Shown in pieces: positions 43,763 to 51,966 of a stretch of 64,000 bases of DNA. The notes under the pieces are model-generated. The model did not search any database and was not told the DNA's origin. It saw nothing but the letters and a program-made list of their open reading frames with translations. Position 1 is the first letter of the stretch, and every line of letters begins with the position of its first letter. The stretch is from Clostridiales bacterium. GTDB taxonomy: Bacteria; Bacillota_A; Clostridia; Oscillospirales; Oscillospiraceae. A program made the position numbers and the translations under genes. The stretch covers positions 1 through 64,000 of the forward strand of contig JAAVHY010000035.1 in NCBI GenBank assembly GCA_014799485.1, in the 5' to 3' direction.

Positions 43763-45058
43763 TTATTCCGCCTGGCTCTCGCTGTAGAATTCCTCCAGCA
43801 CCTCGTGGCAGTTGAGCACGGCCTCGTCCTCATCCCCTCTCAGGGTGGTGAGCTCGGGCATGACCACATCGCTGTACACCGCGAAATTGGCCAGGATGTC
43901 CCGCACGAAGGCCACCGTGACCAGCTCGTCGGGGTCAAAGCCGTCATCGGGGATGATCTCGATGGAGTGGGCCCAGCTGATGGCCGGGGCGTACTCGTGG
44001 TCCCCAACCACCTCGACCTCGGGCTCGCCCTCGTGCCGCCACAGGTAGTCGACGAACTCGCCGCGGGTCACCGGGCCTTCAGCCAGAGGCACGGTAGGAT
44101 CGTCGATCTCAACGGTCGGCTCGTCGGAAACGTACAGCGAAGGATCGGTGGGAACGACCACCACGGGCGCGGGCGCGGGCTCGGGCTCGACGGGATTCTC
44201 GGGCACCACGGTGTAGGTGCCGTCCTCGTTATTCACAAAGGTGTAGCCTTCCGCGATATAATTCTTAATGTCCTCGTCGGAGAACGTGCCGCCGGTGACG
44301 GTGAAGCCGCTTCCGTTACGCACGCTGACGTCGTCGCCGTCCTTGCCGGCCTGGTTGCCTTTGATCACGCCGCCGGTCACGGTGAGGTTGTGCCCAGCCC
44401 CGTTTACATCCACGCCGCCGCCGAAACCGTCAGCGGTATTGCCGCTGATCTCGCCGCCCTTCATGGTGAAGTTGCCGCTCACGATCACGCCGGCGCCGCT
44501 GCCGCCGCTCGTACCCGCGGTGCTATTGCCGGTGATTTTGCCGCTCTCCAAAGTGGCGTTGCCCCAGACAATGAGGCCCTGGCCCTTGTTATGGCCCGCA
44601 GTGGTCAGGTCAGGAGAACCATGACCGCCGGTGATGGAACCGGCCACATAGGTCCCGTCCTCATCGTGGGCCTTGCTGTCCCGGATGGTCAGGTTAGCAT
44701 TTGTCTCGGTCTCAGATCCCACAACGATGACGGCGCCATTGCCCTTAGAGCCGTCGATATTATGGCCGTTCAGATCCAGGATGTTCTTGGTGTCCTCTTT
44801 GTTTTCATGCACGACAATGGACTTCTCGTTGTCCTCGCGCACGACATCCTCGTAGAGCTTCACAACGCGGCCCTCGTCGGTATTATTGGCCTCGATGCTG
44901 CGATCCCCGTTTTCATTGTATACGACGTCCTTCTTCCCATTAAGAACCTCGTGGAGATCGGTGAACGTCGCCGCGAAAGACGGGGCGATCAGGCCGGCGC
45001 ACAGCGCCAGGGACAGGCCCACAGACAGGGTCTTTTGGATATACTTTTTCGCCATCAT
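43763..45058 (-). CDS. Secreted beta-helix surface protein with degenerate SLH-like end
   Basis: A 431-residue exported protein. The signal peptide (LSVGLSLALCAGLIAPSFA) is followed by a right-handed beta-helix-like region (about 90-265) with Gly/Asn-rich turns such as GGEISGNTADGFGGG, KITGNSTAGTSGG and VTGGTF. A Pro/acidic stretch follows, then GPVTRGEFVDYLWRHEG and YAPAISWAHSIEIIPDDG, which resemble an SLH repeat in rearranged order. Function is probably adhesion or surface display (inferred). GAGGAGG precedes ATG. The long leader with two c-di-GMP riboswitches (45108-45420) implies control by c-di-GMP. Confidence 0.8.
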   Translation of the reverse strand: MMAKKYIQKTLSVGLSLALCAGLIAPSFAATFTDLHEVLNGKKDVVYNENGDRSIEANNTDEGRVVKLYEDVVREDNEKSIVVHENKEDTKNILDLNGHNIDGSKGNGAVIVVGSETETNANLTIRDSKAHDEDGTYVAGSITGGHGSPDLTTAGHNKGQGLIVWGNATLESGKITGNSTAGTSGGSGAGVIVSGNFTMKGGEISGNTADGFGGGVDVNGAGHNLTVTGGVIKGNQAGKDGDDVSVRNGSGFTVTGGTFSDEDIKNYIAEGYTFVNNEDGTYTVVPENPVEPEPAPAPVVVVPTDPSLYVSDEPTVEIDDPTVPLAEGPVTRGEFVDYLWRHEGEPEVEVVGDHEYAPAISWAHSIEIIPDDGFDPDELVTVAFVRDILANFAVYSDVVMPELTTLRGDEDEAVLNCHEVLEEFYSESQAE

Positions 45059-45107
45059 TTTTTCCTCCTCATATAAAAGTCGTAATATGATCAGAAGTTA
45101 AAATCCT

Positions 45108-45195
45108 GGCGGCCGGGCTGCCATCGCGCCGAACCGCGGCGCCTTAGGCCCCTTTGCTTTGCGTCCCACCCTTTCGGATGGTTTGCCCTTTTCAG
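45108..45195 (-). promoter_or_regulatory. c-di-GMP-I (GEMM) riboswitch, second copy
   Basis: On the minus strand the signature runs GGGCAAACC, GAAA loop, GGGACGCAAAGC, GGGGCCTAAGG, then GATGGCAGCC. This matches the c-di-GMP-I consensus closely (P2 with GAAA tetraloop, GCAAAGC, and the 3' GGCAGCC receptor side). It lies about 50-135 nt before the start codon of the surface protein gene. No clear terminator follows, so it may act on translation or with the first copy. Confidence 0.8.
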
Positions 45196-45261
45196 AACGT
45201 TGCCGGGAACATATACTGCGGTTCCCGCGGCCTATCATCCTCCCCTGTTGATTGAGTGCGG

Positions 45262-45290
45262 CTCCTTTTCTTGTGGAACAAGAAAAGGAG
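45262..45290 (-). promoter_or_regulatory. Hairpin competing with the leader terminator
   Basis: A 13-bp perfect stem (45262-45274 with 45278-45290), GGA loop. Its 45278-45290 arm is the distal 3' end and T-tract of the terminator at 45279-45310, so the two structures exclude each other. It may be an anti-terminator or a post-read-through stabiliser. Confidence 0.5.
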
Positions 45291-45310
45291 TTGCGCCCAG
45301 GCGCAACTCC
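45279..45310 (-). terminator. Leader terminator between the two c-di-GMP riboswitches
   Basis: Minus strand: perfect 10-bp stem (45301-45310 with 45287-45296), CTGG loop and TTTTCTTG tail. It is positioned as the expression platform of the first riboswitch. Confidence 0.8.
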
Positions 45311-45339
45311 TCAGGTTCCAGTAATAATAAGGTGAGGGA

Positions 45340-45420
45340 ATCACCTGCAACTGGCTGCCACCCCGATCGGGAAGGCCCTGTAGCTTTGCGCCGCTGGCTT
45401 TCGCCAGGTTTGCCTTTACT
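45340..45420 (-). promoter_or_regulatory. c-di-GMP-I (GEMM) riboswitch, first copy
   Basis: Minus strand: AGGCAAACC, TGGCGAAAGCCA, CGGCGCAAAGCTAC, AGGGCCTTCC, then GGTGGCAGCCAGTTGC, the classic clostridial c-di-GMP-I pattern. It begins within about 10 nt of the predicted transcript start and is followed by the terminator at 45279-45310. Confidence 0.85.
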
Positions 45421-45430
45421 TTATGGGCTC

Positions 45431-45459
45431 ATTATAGCAGGCGTCCTGGCGGTTGTCAA
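45431..45459 (-). promoter_or_regulatory. Promoter of the riboswitch-controlled surface protein
   Basis: Minus strand: TTGACA, 17-bp spacer, TATAAT, full consensus. The leader to the ATG is about 365 nt. The 536 bp between 45059 and 45595 hold this promoter, the two riboswitches, and on the plus strand only the short upstream region of the nucleoside phosphorylase gene. Confidence 0.9.
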
Positions 45460-45595
45460 GGGGGTATTTGAAAAAATTTTTAAAATCCCCAAAAATTTGT
45501 CCCCGCTGTTTTTTGTGATCTATCCATTGCTTTTTATGGGAAGCTGGTGTAAACTATATTAATTCAACAAAATTTTCCCACAGGAGGTTGCCGTT

Positions 45596-46420
45596 ATGGC
45601 GTACACGTTCGCGCAATATCAAGAAAGCGCTGATTACATCAAGGAAAAGATCGGGGAGTTTATCCCCAAAGTTGCCATGGTGCTGGGCTCCGGCCTGGGC
45701 TTCCTGGGCGACGTGGTGGAAAATCCCACCGCCATCCCCTACGGCGAGATCCCCCATTTCAAGGCGTCCACCGCCCCCGGGCACAAGGGGCAGCTGGTGT
45801 TCGGCGCCCTGGCGGGGCAGAAGGTGGCCGTCATGCAGGGCAGGATGCACCACTACGAGGGCTACGGCTACGACGACGTGTCCTACGCCGTGCGCGTCCT
45901 GCGGCTGCTGGGGTGCGACACGCTGGTGGTCACCAACGCCGCCGGCTGCGTGCGCACCGACTGGCAGGCGGGCGATCTGATGCTCATCACCGACCACATT
46001 AAAATGTTCTCCGAGTCCCCCCTCCGGGGGGCGAACCTCCCCGAGTTCGGCGTGCGCTTCCCGGACGCCTCCCACCTGTACACCACCCGGCTCCAGGACG
46101 TGGCCCGCGCGGCGGCGGCGGAGCTGTCCATCCCACTGCGGGAGGGCGTGTACTTCTACTGCTACGGCCCCCAGTACGAGACCCCCGCCGAGATCCGCGC
46201 GGCCCGCATCCTGGGCGGCGACGCGGTGGGCATGTCCACCGCCCCGGAGGTCATCGTGGCGGGCCACTGCGGCATGGAGGTGCTGGGCTTCACCCTGCTG
46301 AGCAACATGGCCGCGGGCATCCTGGACCAGCCCCTCAGCGAGAAAGAGGTGCTGGACGCCGCCGAGGCGGCGAAGGACAAGTTCTCCCGGCTGGTGCTGG
46401 CCTGCCTGGAAAAGCTGTAA
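45596..46420 (+). CDS. Purine nucleoside phosphorylase (PNP-I, guanosine/inosine type)
   Basis: A 274-residue trimeric-type PNP: LGSGLG phosphate loop, QGRMHHYEGY, VVTNAAGCV and GPQYETPAEIRA, the family's base-binding signature. It splits inosine or guanosine with phosphate to base and ribose-1-phosphate. AGGAGG precedes ATG. The deaminase gene starts 13 bp later, making a purine salvage unit. Confidence 0.94.
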   Translation: MAYTFAQYQESADYIKEKIGEFIPKVAMVLGSGLGFLGDVVENPTAIPYGEIPHFKASTAPGHKGQLVFGALAGQKVAVMQGRMHHYEGYGYDDVSYAVRVLRLLGCDTLVVTNAAGCVRTDWQAGDLMLITDHIKMFSESPLRGANLPEFGVRFPDASHLYTTRLQDVARAAAAELSIPLREGVYFYCYGPQYETPAEIRAARILGGDAVGMSTAPEVIVAGHCGMEVLGFTLLSNMAAGILDQPLSEKEVLDAAEAAKDKFSRLVLACLEKL

Positions 46421-46433
46421 GGGGGCTGTTTTC

Positions 46434-47738
46434 ATGACCACACTGTTTACCAACGTCACCGCCCTGCTGATGGACCAGGGCTTCACCACCCTGCGGGACG
46501 GCTATGTGGCGGTGGAGGGGGCCAACATCTCTTACGTGGGCCCTGACCGCCCCGTGGGTGAGTTTGACCAGACCATCGACTGCGCCGGCAAGGTGATGAT
46601 GCCCGGCTTCGTCAACTGCCACACCCACATCCCCATGACCCTCATGCGGGGGTACGGCGGCGGGTGCGACCTGCACACCTGGCTCAACGACTTTATCTTC
46701 CCCGCCGAGGCCAAGTGGGACGACCGGGCCATCGCCGCCGCCACCGGCCTGGGGCTGGCGGAGATGATTTCCTGCGGCGTCACCTGCATCGCGGATATGT
46801 ATATGCGCACCGGGGTCATCGCCCGGCAGGTGCTGGACGCGGGCATTTCCGCCAACCTGTCCGTGGGCGGGGTGTACTTCGGCGCGCCCGAGGACTTCTC
46901 CCCGGACAAGTGCGGCGACTGCGCCAACCAGAAGGCCCTCACCGAAGAGTGGCACATGGCCGGGGACGGCCAGATCGTCGCCGACGCCTCCATCCACGGG
47001 GAATACACCTCCTCCGCCCCCCTGTGGCAGTGGATGGCGGACTACGCCAAAACCCACAACCTGGGGATGCACGTCCACATCTCCGAGACGGAAAAGGAGC
47101 ACGAGGAGTGCAAGGGCCGCCGGGGCGGCCTCACCCCCATCCAAATTCTGGACCAGTACGGCGTGTGGGACACCCGGGCCATCGCCGCCCACTGCGTCCA
47201 CACCACCCCCGAGGACTGGGCCATCATGGCGGACAAGGGCGTGTCCTGCGTCCACAACCCCTATTCCAACCTGAAGCTGGGCTCCGGCGTGGCCCCCATC
47301 CCCGCCATGCTCCAGGCCGGGGTGAACGTGGCCCTGGGCACCGACGGGGTGAGCTCCCACAACAGCGTGGACTTCTTTGACGACATGAAGCTGGCCGCCA
47401 TCCTCCACAACGGCGTGTCCCGGGACCCCATGGCCATGACGGCCCGCCAGGCCCTGGAAATGGCCACCGTCAGCGGGGCGAAGGCCCTGGGCCGGAACAC
47501 CGGGCGCATCGAGGCGGGCGCCGCGGCCGACCTGATCCTGGTGGACTTCGACGCCCCCAACCTGACCCCCTGCCACGACGAGGCGGAAAACCTGGTGTTC
47601 TCCGCCCACGGCTCCAACGTGTGGATGAATATGGCACGGGGAAAAGTCATATACAAAAACGGGGCTTTCCTGACCCTGGATCTGGAGAAGATCAGGGCCG
47701 AGGTCAAGCAGTACGCCCTGCCCCTTATCTTCCACTGA
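46434..47738 (+). CDS. 5-methylthioadenosine/S-adenosylhomocysteine deaminase-type amidohydrolase
   Basis: A 434-residue metal-dependent amidohydrolase. NCHTH (H63, H65), ADMYMRTG, HVHISE, and AHCVH, then TDGVSSHNS give the metal ligands of the MtaD/SsnA-like group. It would deaminate MTA, SAH or adenosine; together with PNP upstream it could route adenosine to hypoxanthine. A guanine or chlorohydrolase-like substrate cannot be ruled out. Confidence 0.88.
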   Translation: MTTLFTNVTALLMDQGFTTLRDGYVAVEGANISYVGPDRPVGEFDQTIDCAGKVMMPGFVNCHTHIPMTLMRGYGGGCDLHTWLNDFIFPAEAKWDDRAIAAATGLGLAEMISCGVTCIADMYMRTGVIARQVLDAGISANLSVGGVYFGAPEDFSPDKCGDCANQKALTEEWHMAGDGQIVADASIHGEYTSSAPLWQWMADYAKTHNLGMHVHISETEKEHEECKGRRGGLTPIQILDQYGVWDTRAIAAHCVHTTPEDWAIMADKGVSCVHNPYSNLKLGSGVAPIPAMLQAGVNVALGTDGVSSHNSVDFFDDMKLAAILHNGVSRDPMAMTARQALEMATVSGAKALGRNTGRIEAGAAADLILVDFDAPNLTPCHDEAENLVFSAHGSNVWMNMARGKVIYKNGAFLTLDLEKIRAEVKQYALPLIFH

Positions 47739-47756
47739 TAGGAAAGGTCTGAGGAT

Positions 47757-49460
47757 ATGTCTGCATCCACCCCCAAAAAGAATACCTTTTTCGGCGGCGC
47801 CGCCATCCTGGCGGCCAGCGTGGTGCTGGTCAAGGTCATCGGCGCGCTGTATAAGATCCCCCTGGGCGGCATCCTCACCGACGCGGCCTTCGCCGACTTC
47901 AACACCGCCTATTATATCTACTCCCTGCTCATCATCATCTCCACCGGCGGCCTGCCGGTGGCCCTGTCCAAGATGGTGTCCGAGGCCCACGCCCAGGGCA
48001 GGGGCAACCAGGTGCAGAAGGTCTTCCGGCTGGCCATGGGGGCTTTCTGCGCCCTGGGCGCGCTGAGCTGCGCCATTATGCTCTTCTTCCCCAAGCAGCT
48101 GGCGGAGCTGATGAACAACTCCCACAGCTATTGGAGCATCCTGGCCCTGGCCCCCGCCCTGTTCTTCATCTGCCCCATGTCCGCCCTCCGGGGCTATTTC
48201 CAGGGCCACTCCCTCATGACCCCCACCGCCGTGTCCCAGGTCATCGAGGCGCTGTGCAAGCTGGTCATTGGCCTGGCCCTGGCCAGGATGATGGTGGGCA
48301 CGGAGATGGACGAGTCCATGACCGCCGGGGGCGCGATCCTGGGCGTGTCGGTGGGCTGCGCCCTGGGCATGGTGTATATGTTCTTCTGCTACGGGCGCTT
48401 CCGCCTGTCCCTGCCCAAATTCCGGGACGTGCCGGATGAGTCCGGCCAGATCCTGTCCACCCTGGCCAAGCTGGCCGTCCCCATCACCCTGGGCTCGTCG
48501 GTGATGGCGGTGGTCAACCTGCTGGACACCAGCATCCTCTTCGGCCGCCTCCAGGACGCCGCCGGCTTCTCCGAGGCCGCCGCCCGCTCCCTGAAGGGCA
48601 TTTACGACAAGGCCATGACCCTCTACAACCTGCCCGCCTCCTTCATGGTCCCCCTGACGGCCAGCGTGGTCCCTGCGGTGTCCGCCGCCCGGGCGGTGAA
48701 GAGCTACCGGCAGGCCGCCCAGATCAGCGAGACCGCCCTGCGCACCACCGCCCTGCTGGCCCTGCCCGCCGGGGTGGGCCTGTTCGTGCTGGGCGAGCCC
48801 ATCATCCAGCTGCTCTACCCCGCCACCGACGTGGCCATGGCGGGCTGGATGCTGTCCATGCTGGGCATCGCCTCCATCTTCGTGTGCCTCATGCTGGTGT
48901 GCAATTCCATCATGCAGGCCCACCGGCTGGTGTCCATCCCGGTGCTCACCACCGTCATCGGCTGCGTCCTCAAAATCATCATCAACTACGTCCTGGTGGG
49001 CAACCCCGACATCAACATCCAGGGCGCCCCCATCGGCACGTTGGTGTGCTTCGGCCTCATCGCCCTGCTGGATCTGGTCATCATCAAGCTGGCCCTGCCC
49101 CGCTCCCTGAGCTATGTCCGGGTGTTCGCCAAGCCCGCGGCCTCCGCCGCCGCCATGGGCGCCTCCGTCTGGGCGGTCTACGGCCTGGACTCCAAGCTGC
49201 TTTTGTGGCTGGGATCGAACCCCGAGTCCGGCCTCCAGACGATTTTCCTGGCGCTGGCGGAGGACGGCTCCGTCCTGCTGGACGAGGCGGGCGAGGCCAT
49301 CCTGTCCTGGAAGGGGAACGCCCTGGCGGCGGTCGCCGCCATCGGGGTGGGCGTCATCGTCTATTTCGCCCTGGTGCTGCTCACGAAGGCCATCTCCAAA
49401 GAGGATCTGGCCCTCATGCCCAAGGGGGATAAGATCGCCCGGCTGCTGCGCATCTCGTAA
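47757..49460 (+). CDS. SpoVB/YabM-like MOP-family flippase
   Basis: A 567-residue protein with about 14 predicted spans, starting with KNTFFGGAAILAASVVLVKV, the MATE/MVF (MurJ, SpoVB) entry helix. Related proteins flip lipid-linked peptidoglycan or polysaccharide precursors. The next genes are MazG (YabN), HU and RqcP (YabO), the same order as yabM-yabN-yabO of B. subtilis, so this is the YabM counterpart. Confidence 0.88.
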   Translation: MSASTPKKNTFFGGAAILAASVVLVKVIGALYKIPLGGILTDAAFADFNTAYYIYSLLIIISTGGLPVALSKMVSEAHAQGRGNQVQKVFRLAMGAFCALGALSCAIMLFFPKQLAELMNNSHSYWSILALAPALFFICPMSALRGYFQGHSLMTPTAVSQVIEALCKLVIGLALARMMVGTEMDESMTAGGAILGVSVGCALGMVYMFFCYGRFRLSLPKFRDVPDESGQILSTLAKLAVPITLGSSVMAVVNLLDTSILFGRLQDAAGFSEAAARSLKGIYDKAMTLYNLPASFMVPLTASVVPAVSAARAVKSYRQAAQISETALRTTALLALPAGVGLFVLGEPIIQLLYPATDVAMAGWMLSMLGIASIFVCLMLVCNSIMQAHRLVSIPVLTTVIGCVLKIIINYVLVGNPDINIQGAPIGTLVCFGLIALLDLVIIKLALPRSLSYVRVFAKPAASAAAMGASVWAVYGLDSKLLLWLGSNPESGLQTIFLALAEDGSVLLDEAGEAILSWKGNALAAVAAIGVGVIVYFALVLLTKAISKEDLALMPKGDKIARLLRIS

Positions 49461-49537
49461 GTTTCTTTCTCAGAGCCTCGCTTTTGTTCTAAAAAAGCGA
49501 ATTTTTGTACAAAATCTATTGCAATTCAGGTGACACT

Positions 49538-50335
49538 ATGGTAAACTGGCCGATGAAAGCTTCGTACAACTGCCAAGACCTGGAAAATATTGTCCGCATC
49601 CTCCGCCATCCCGGCGGCTGTCCCTGGGACCAGGAGCAGACCCACCAGTCCATCCGCCGCAACTTCCTGGAGGAATCCTACGAGGTGGCGGAGGCCATCG
49701 ACAACGGCGATGTGGACGGGCTGAAGGAGGAGCTGGGCGACGTGCTCCTCCAGGTGTACTTCCACACCTCCATCGAGGAGGACGCGGGCCGGTTCACCCT
49801 GGACGATGTGGCGGACGGGGTGTGCAAAAAGCTCATCTACCGCCACCCCCATGTGTTCGGGGACGTGACGGTGGATTCCACCGACCAGGTCCTCTCCAAC
49901 TGGGAGGAGCTGAAAAAGAAGGAGAAGCACCAGGACACCCAGGCCGACGCGGTGGACGCCGTGGCCCGCACCCTGCCCGCCCTGTGGCGGGCGGAGAAGA
50001 TGAAGAAGAAGGCGGCCAAGGCCGGCTTCGACTGGCGGGACGTCTCCGGCGCGCTGGACAAGCTGTCCGAGGAGTTGGCCGAGCTGAAAGCCGCCGCCCT
50101 GAACGGGGACGGCGACCCGGTGGAGGAGCTGGGCGACCTGCTCTTTTGCGCCGTGGCTGTGGGGCGGTATCTGGACGCCGACCCGGAGGACACTCTTCAC
50201 GCCGCCTGCGACAAATTCTCTGCCCGGTTCCGCAAAACGGAGGAGCTGGCGGCGGAGCGCGGCCTGAAGCTGGACGAGCTGTCTGACGAGGATCAGGCCG
50301 CCCTGTGGAGAGAGGCCAAAAAGCAGCTGAATTGA
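49538..50335 (+). CDS. mazG: MazG nucleoside triphosphate pyrophosphohydrolase (YabN-like)
   Basis: A 265-residue MazG with two MazG half-domains. The first carries the metal-binding EESYEVAEAID and EELGDVLLQVYFH; the second is shorter with EELGDLLFCAV. It hydrolyses aberrant or excess NTPs to NMPs. It lacks the N-terminal methylase-like domain of B. subtilis YabN. ATG 49538 follows AGGTG. Confidence 0.93.
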   Translation: MVNWPMKASYNCQDLENIVRILRHPGGCPWDQEQTHQSIRRNFLEESYEVAEAIDNGDVDGLKEELGDVLLQVYFHTSIEEDAGRFTLDDVADGVCKKLIYRHPHVFGDVTVDSTDQVLSNWEELKKKEKHQDTQADAVDAVARTLPALWRAEKMKKKAAKAGFDWRDVSGALDKLSEELAELKAAALNGDGDPVEELGDLLFCAVAVGRYLDADPEDTLHAACDKFSARFRKTEELAAERGLKLDELSDEDQAALWREAKKQLN

Positions 50336-50410
50336 CACTTACAGCGCCACGCCGCGCTTTAAGTATATCCGCGGCGATGCCGCACAGAATTTTTAGGAGG
50401 AATACAAAAG

Positions 50411-50686
50411 ATGAATAAAACCGAACTGATTGCCGCCGTGGCGGAGAAGACCGGCCTGTCCAAGAAGGACAGCGACGCCGCCGTAGCCGCCGTGGTGGAC
50501 GCCATCACCGAGTCCCTGGTGAACGGCGAGAAGGTGCAGCTGGTGGGCTTTGGCTCCTTTGAGGTGAAGAGCCGCGCCGCCCGCATGGGCCGCAACCCCC
50601 ACACCAAGGAGCAGATCGAGATCCCCGCGTCCAAGGTGCCCGTGTTCAAGGCCGGCAAGGCCCTGAAGGACACTGTCGCGAAGTAA
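50411..50686 (+). CDS. HU-family nucleoid protein
   Basis: A 91-residue [43 protein letters not shown] with the DNA-bending beta-arm proline-region [29 protein letters not shown] dimers bend DNA and compact the nucleoid. TAGGAGG precedes ATG. Confidence 0.97.
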   Translation: MNKTELIAAVAEKTGLSKKDSDAAVAAVVDAITESLVNGEKVQLVGFGSFEVKSRAARMGRNPHTKEQIEIPASKVPVFKAGKALKDTVAK

Positions 50687-50695
50687 TAAATATGT

Positions 50696-50727
50696 TATAT
50701 TCCCACCCCTCCGGGGGTGGGAATATA
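50696..50727 (+). terminator. Hairpin after the HU gene
   Basis: A 14-bp perfect stem (50696-50709 with 50714-50727) but only a TGTTA tail. It lies 20 bp before the RqcP start, so it may be a leaky terminator or an mRNA stabiliser. Confidence 0.6.
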
Positions 50728-50746
50728 TGTTAGATGGAGGATCACC

Positions 50747-50989
50747 ATGAGATTGGATAAATGGCTAAAGGTGTCCCGGCTTATCAAGCGGCGCACCGTG
50801 GCCAACGAGGCCTGCGACGCCGGGCGGGTGTCCGCCAACGGCAGGCCGGTCAAGGCGTCCTATGACGTGAAGGCCGGGGACGTGCTGGAGCTGAAGTTCG
50901 GCGAAAAGCTCATCCGGGTGGAGGTGCTGTCCACCGCCGACATCGTGGGCAAGGCGGACGCGGAGGCCATGTACCGCCAGATCGTATAA
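50747..50989 (+). CDS. S4-domain RNA-binding protein RqcP (YabO)
   Basis: An 80-residue S4 protein: MRLDKWLKVSRLIKRRTVAN, GRVSANGRPVKAS, KAGDVLELKFG. RqcP works with RqcH in ribosome-associated quality control, adding C-terminal alanine tails to stalled peptides. GATGGAGG precedes ATG 50747. It completes the YabM-YabN-HU-YabO cluster. Confidence 0.93.
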   Translation: MRLDKWLKVSRLIKRRTVANEACDAGRVSANGRPVKASYDVKAGDVLELKFGEKLIRVEVLSTADIVGKADAEAMYRQIV

Positions 50990-51011
50990 CACATAGAGAG
51001 AGGCGCTTTAA

Positions 51012-51419
51012 ATGGAGAAGCAGAATAAGAAAAAGCTGGGCCCGGTGCTGGCAGTTGCGGCTTTCGCAGCGCTGGCCGTTGTTTTGGCGCTGATTTGGCA
51101 GTTCACCAAACCCGAGCCGGCCCAGGGTGCCAAACACATCACTGTAGAGGTCATCCACAAGGACGAGACCGCCAAAACCTTCACCTACGACACCGACGCA
51201 GAGTATCTGGCCGAGGTATTGGTAGACGCGGGGCTGATCTCGGGCGATGAGGGCGAGTTCGGCCTGTACGTCAAGGTGGTGGACGGCGAGACCGCCGACT
51301 ATGACGCGGACCAGAGCTGGTGGGCCCTGTCCATCAACGGGGAATATGCCCAGACCGGCGTGAGCGCCACCCCGGTGTACGACGGGGACGCCTACACCTG
51401 GACCTACACCACCGGTTGA
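51012..51419 (+). CDS. DUF4430 domain membrane-anchored protein
   Basis: A 135-residue protein: one N-terminal membrane span (about 10-30), then a ~95-residue extracytoplasmic DUF4430 domain with WWALSINGEYAQTGVSATPV and YDGDAYTWTYT. DUF4430 resembles the transcobalamin/intrinsic-factor C-terminal domain. It is followed at once by an ECF S component, so it may hold substrate for that transporter (inferred). Confidence 0.78.
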   Translation: MEKQNKKKLGPVLAVAAFAALAVVLALIWQFTKPEPAQGAKHITVEVIHKDETAKTFTYDTDAEYLAEVLVDAGLISGDEGEFGLYVKVVDGETADYDADQSWWALSINGEYAQTGVSATPVYDGDAYTWTYTTG

Positions 51420-51420
51420 C

Positions 51421-51930
51421 ATGGCCCGCACCGCCGCGCGGAGGGCCGCCCTCTACGGGCTGCTGGGCGGGCTGCTTTTCGCCGCCAAAATGGCCATGGC
51501 TCCCCTGCCCAACATTGAGCCGGTGTCCCTGCTGGTGATGCTGTACGCCGTCTGCTTCGGCTGGCGGGGGCTGTACGCCGTCTACGTCTATGTGCTGCTG
51601 GAATACGCCGCCTGGGGCGTCCAGCTGTGGTCGGTGTGCTACCTATATGTGTGGCTCGTCCTGTTCTGTCTGGCCCGCCTCCTGCGGCGGATGGACTCCC
51701 CCCTGGGCTGGGCGGCGCTGTCCGGCCTGTTCGGGCTGGGCTTTGGGGCGCTGTGCGCCCTCGCCTACTGGGCCGCGGGGGGCTGGGCCGCGGCGCTGTC
51801 CTGGTGGCTGGCGGGCATCCCCTGGGACCTGGGCCACGGCGCGGGCAACTTCGCCATCGCCCTGGCGCTGTTCTCCCCCCTGCGCGGGCTGCTCACCGGG
51901 CTGCGCGATCAATACGGCTTCAAAATGTGA
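51421..51930 (+). CDS. ECF transporter S component
   Basis: A 169-residue protein with five or six spans, including APLPNIEPVSLLVMLYA, typical of ECF S components that bind vitamins or cofactors before docking on EcfT. Starts 1 bp after the DUF4430 stop. The substrate is not identified; B12 or a precursor is suggested by the DUF4430 partner and the B12-dependent enzyme next door. Confidence 0.78.
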   Translation: MARTAARRAALYGLLGGLLFAAKMAMAPLPNIEPVSLLVMLYAVCFGWRGLYAVYVYVLLEYAAWGVQLWSVCYLYVWLVLFCLARLLRRMDSPLGWAALSGLFGLGFGALCALAYWAAGGWAAALSWWLAGIPWDLGHGAGNFAIALALFSPLRGLLTGLRDQYGFKM

Positions 51931-51932
51931 CG

Positions 51933-51966
51933 AACCGGGCCCCGGCTTACGCCGGGGCCCGGTTGT
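51933..51966. terminator. Bidirectional hairpin between convergent ECF S and methionine synthase genes
   Basis: A 14-bp perfect GC-rich stem (51933-51946 with 51951-51964) with a TTAC loop. The T tails are short on both sides. Confidence 0.65.

Noticed and set aside
46335..48923. An 862-codon minus-strand frame over the deaminase and flippase genes
   Set aside because: Low-complexity Gly/His/Gln-rich translation with no domain; a shadow of GC-rich genes on the other strand.
50332..50369. Promoter for the HU gene from TTGACA at 50332
   Set aside because: No acceptable -10 box is found at 16-18 bp; the nearest TATA-like sequence is too far downstream.
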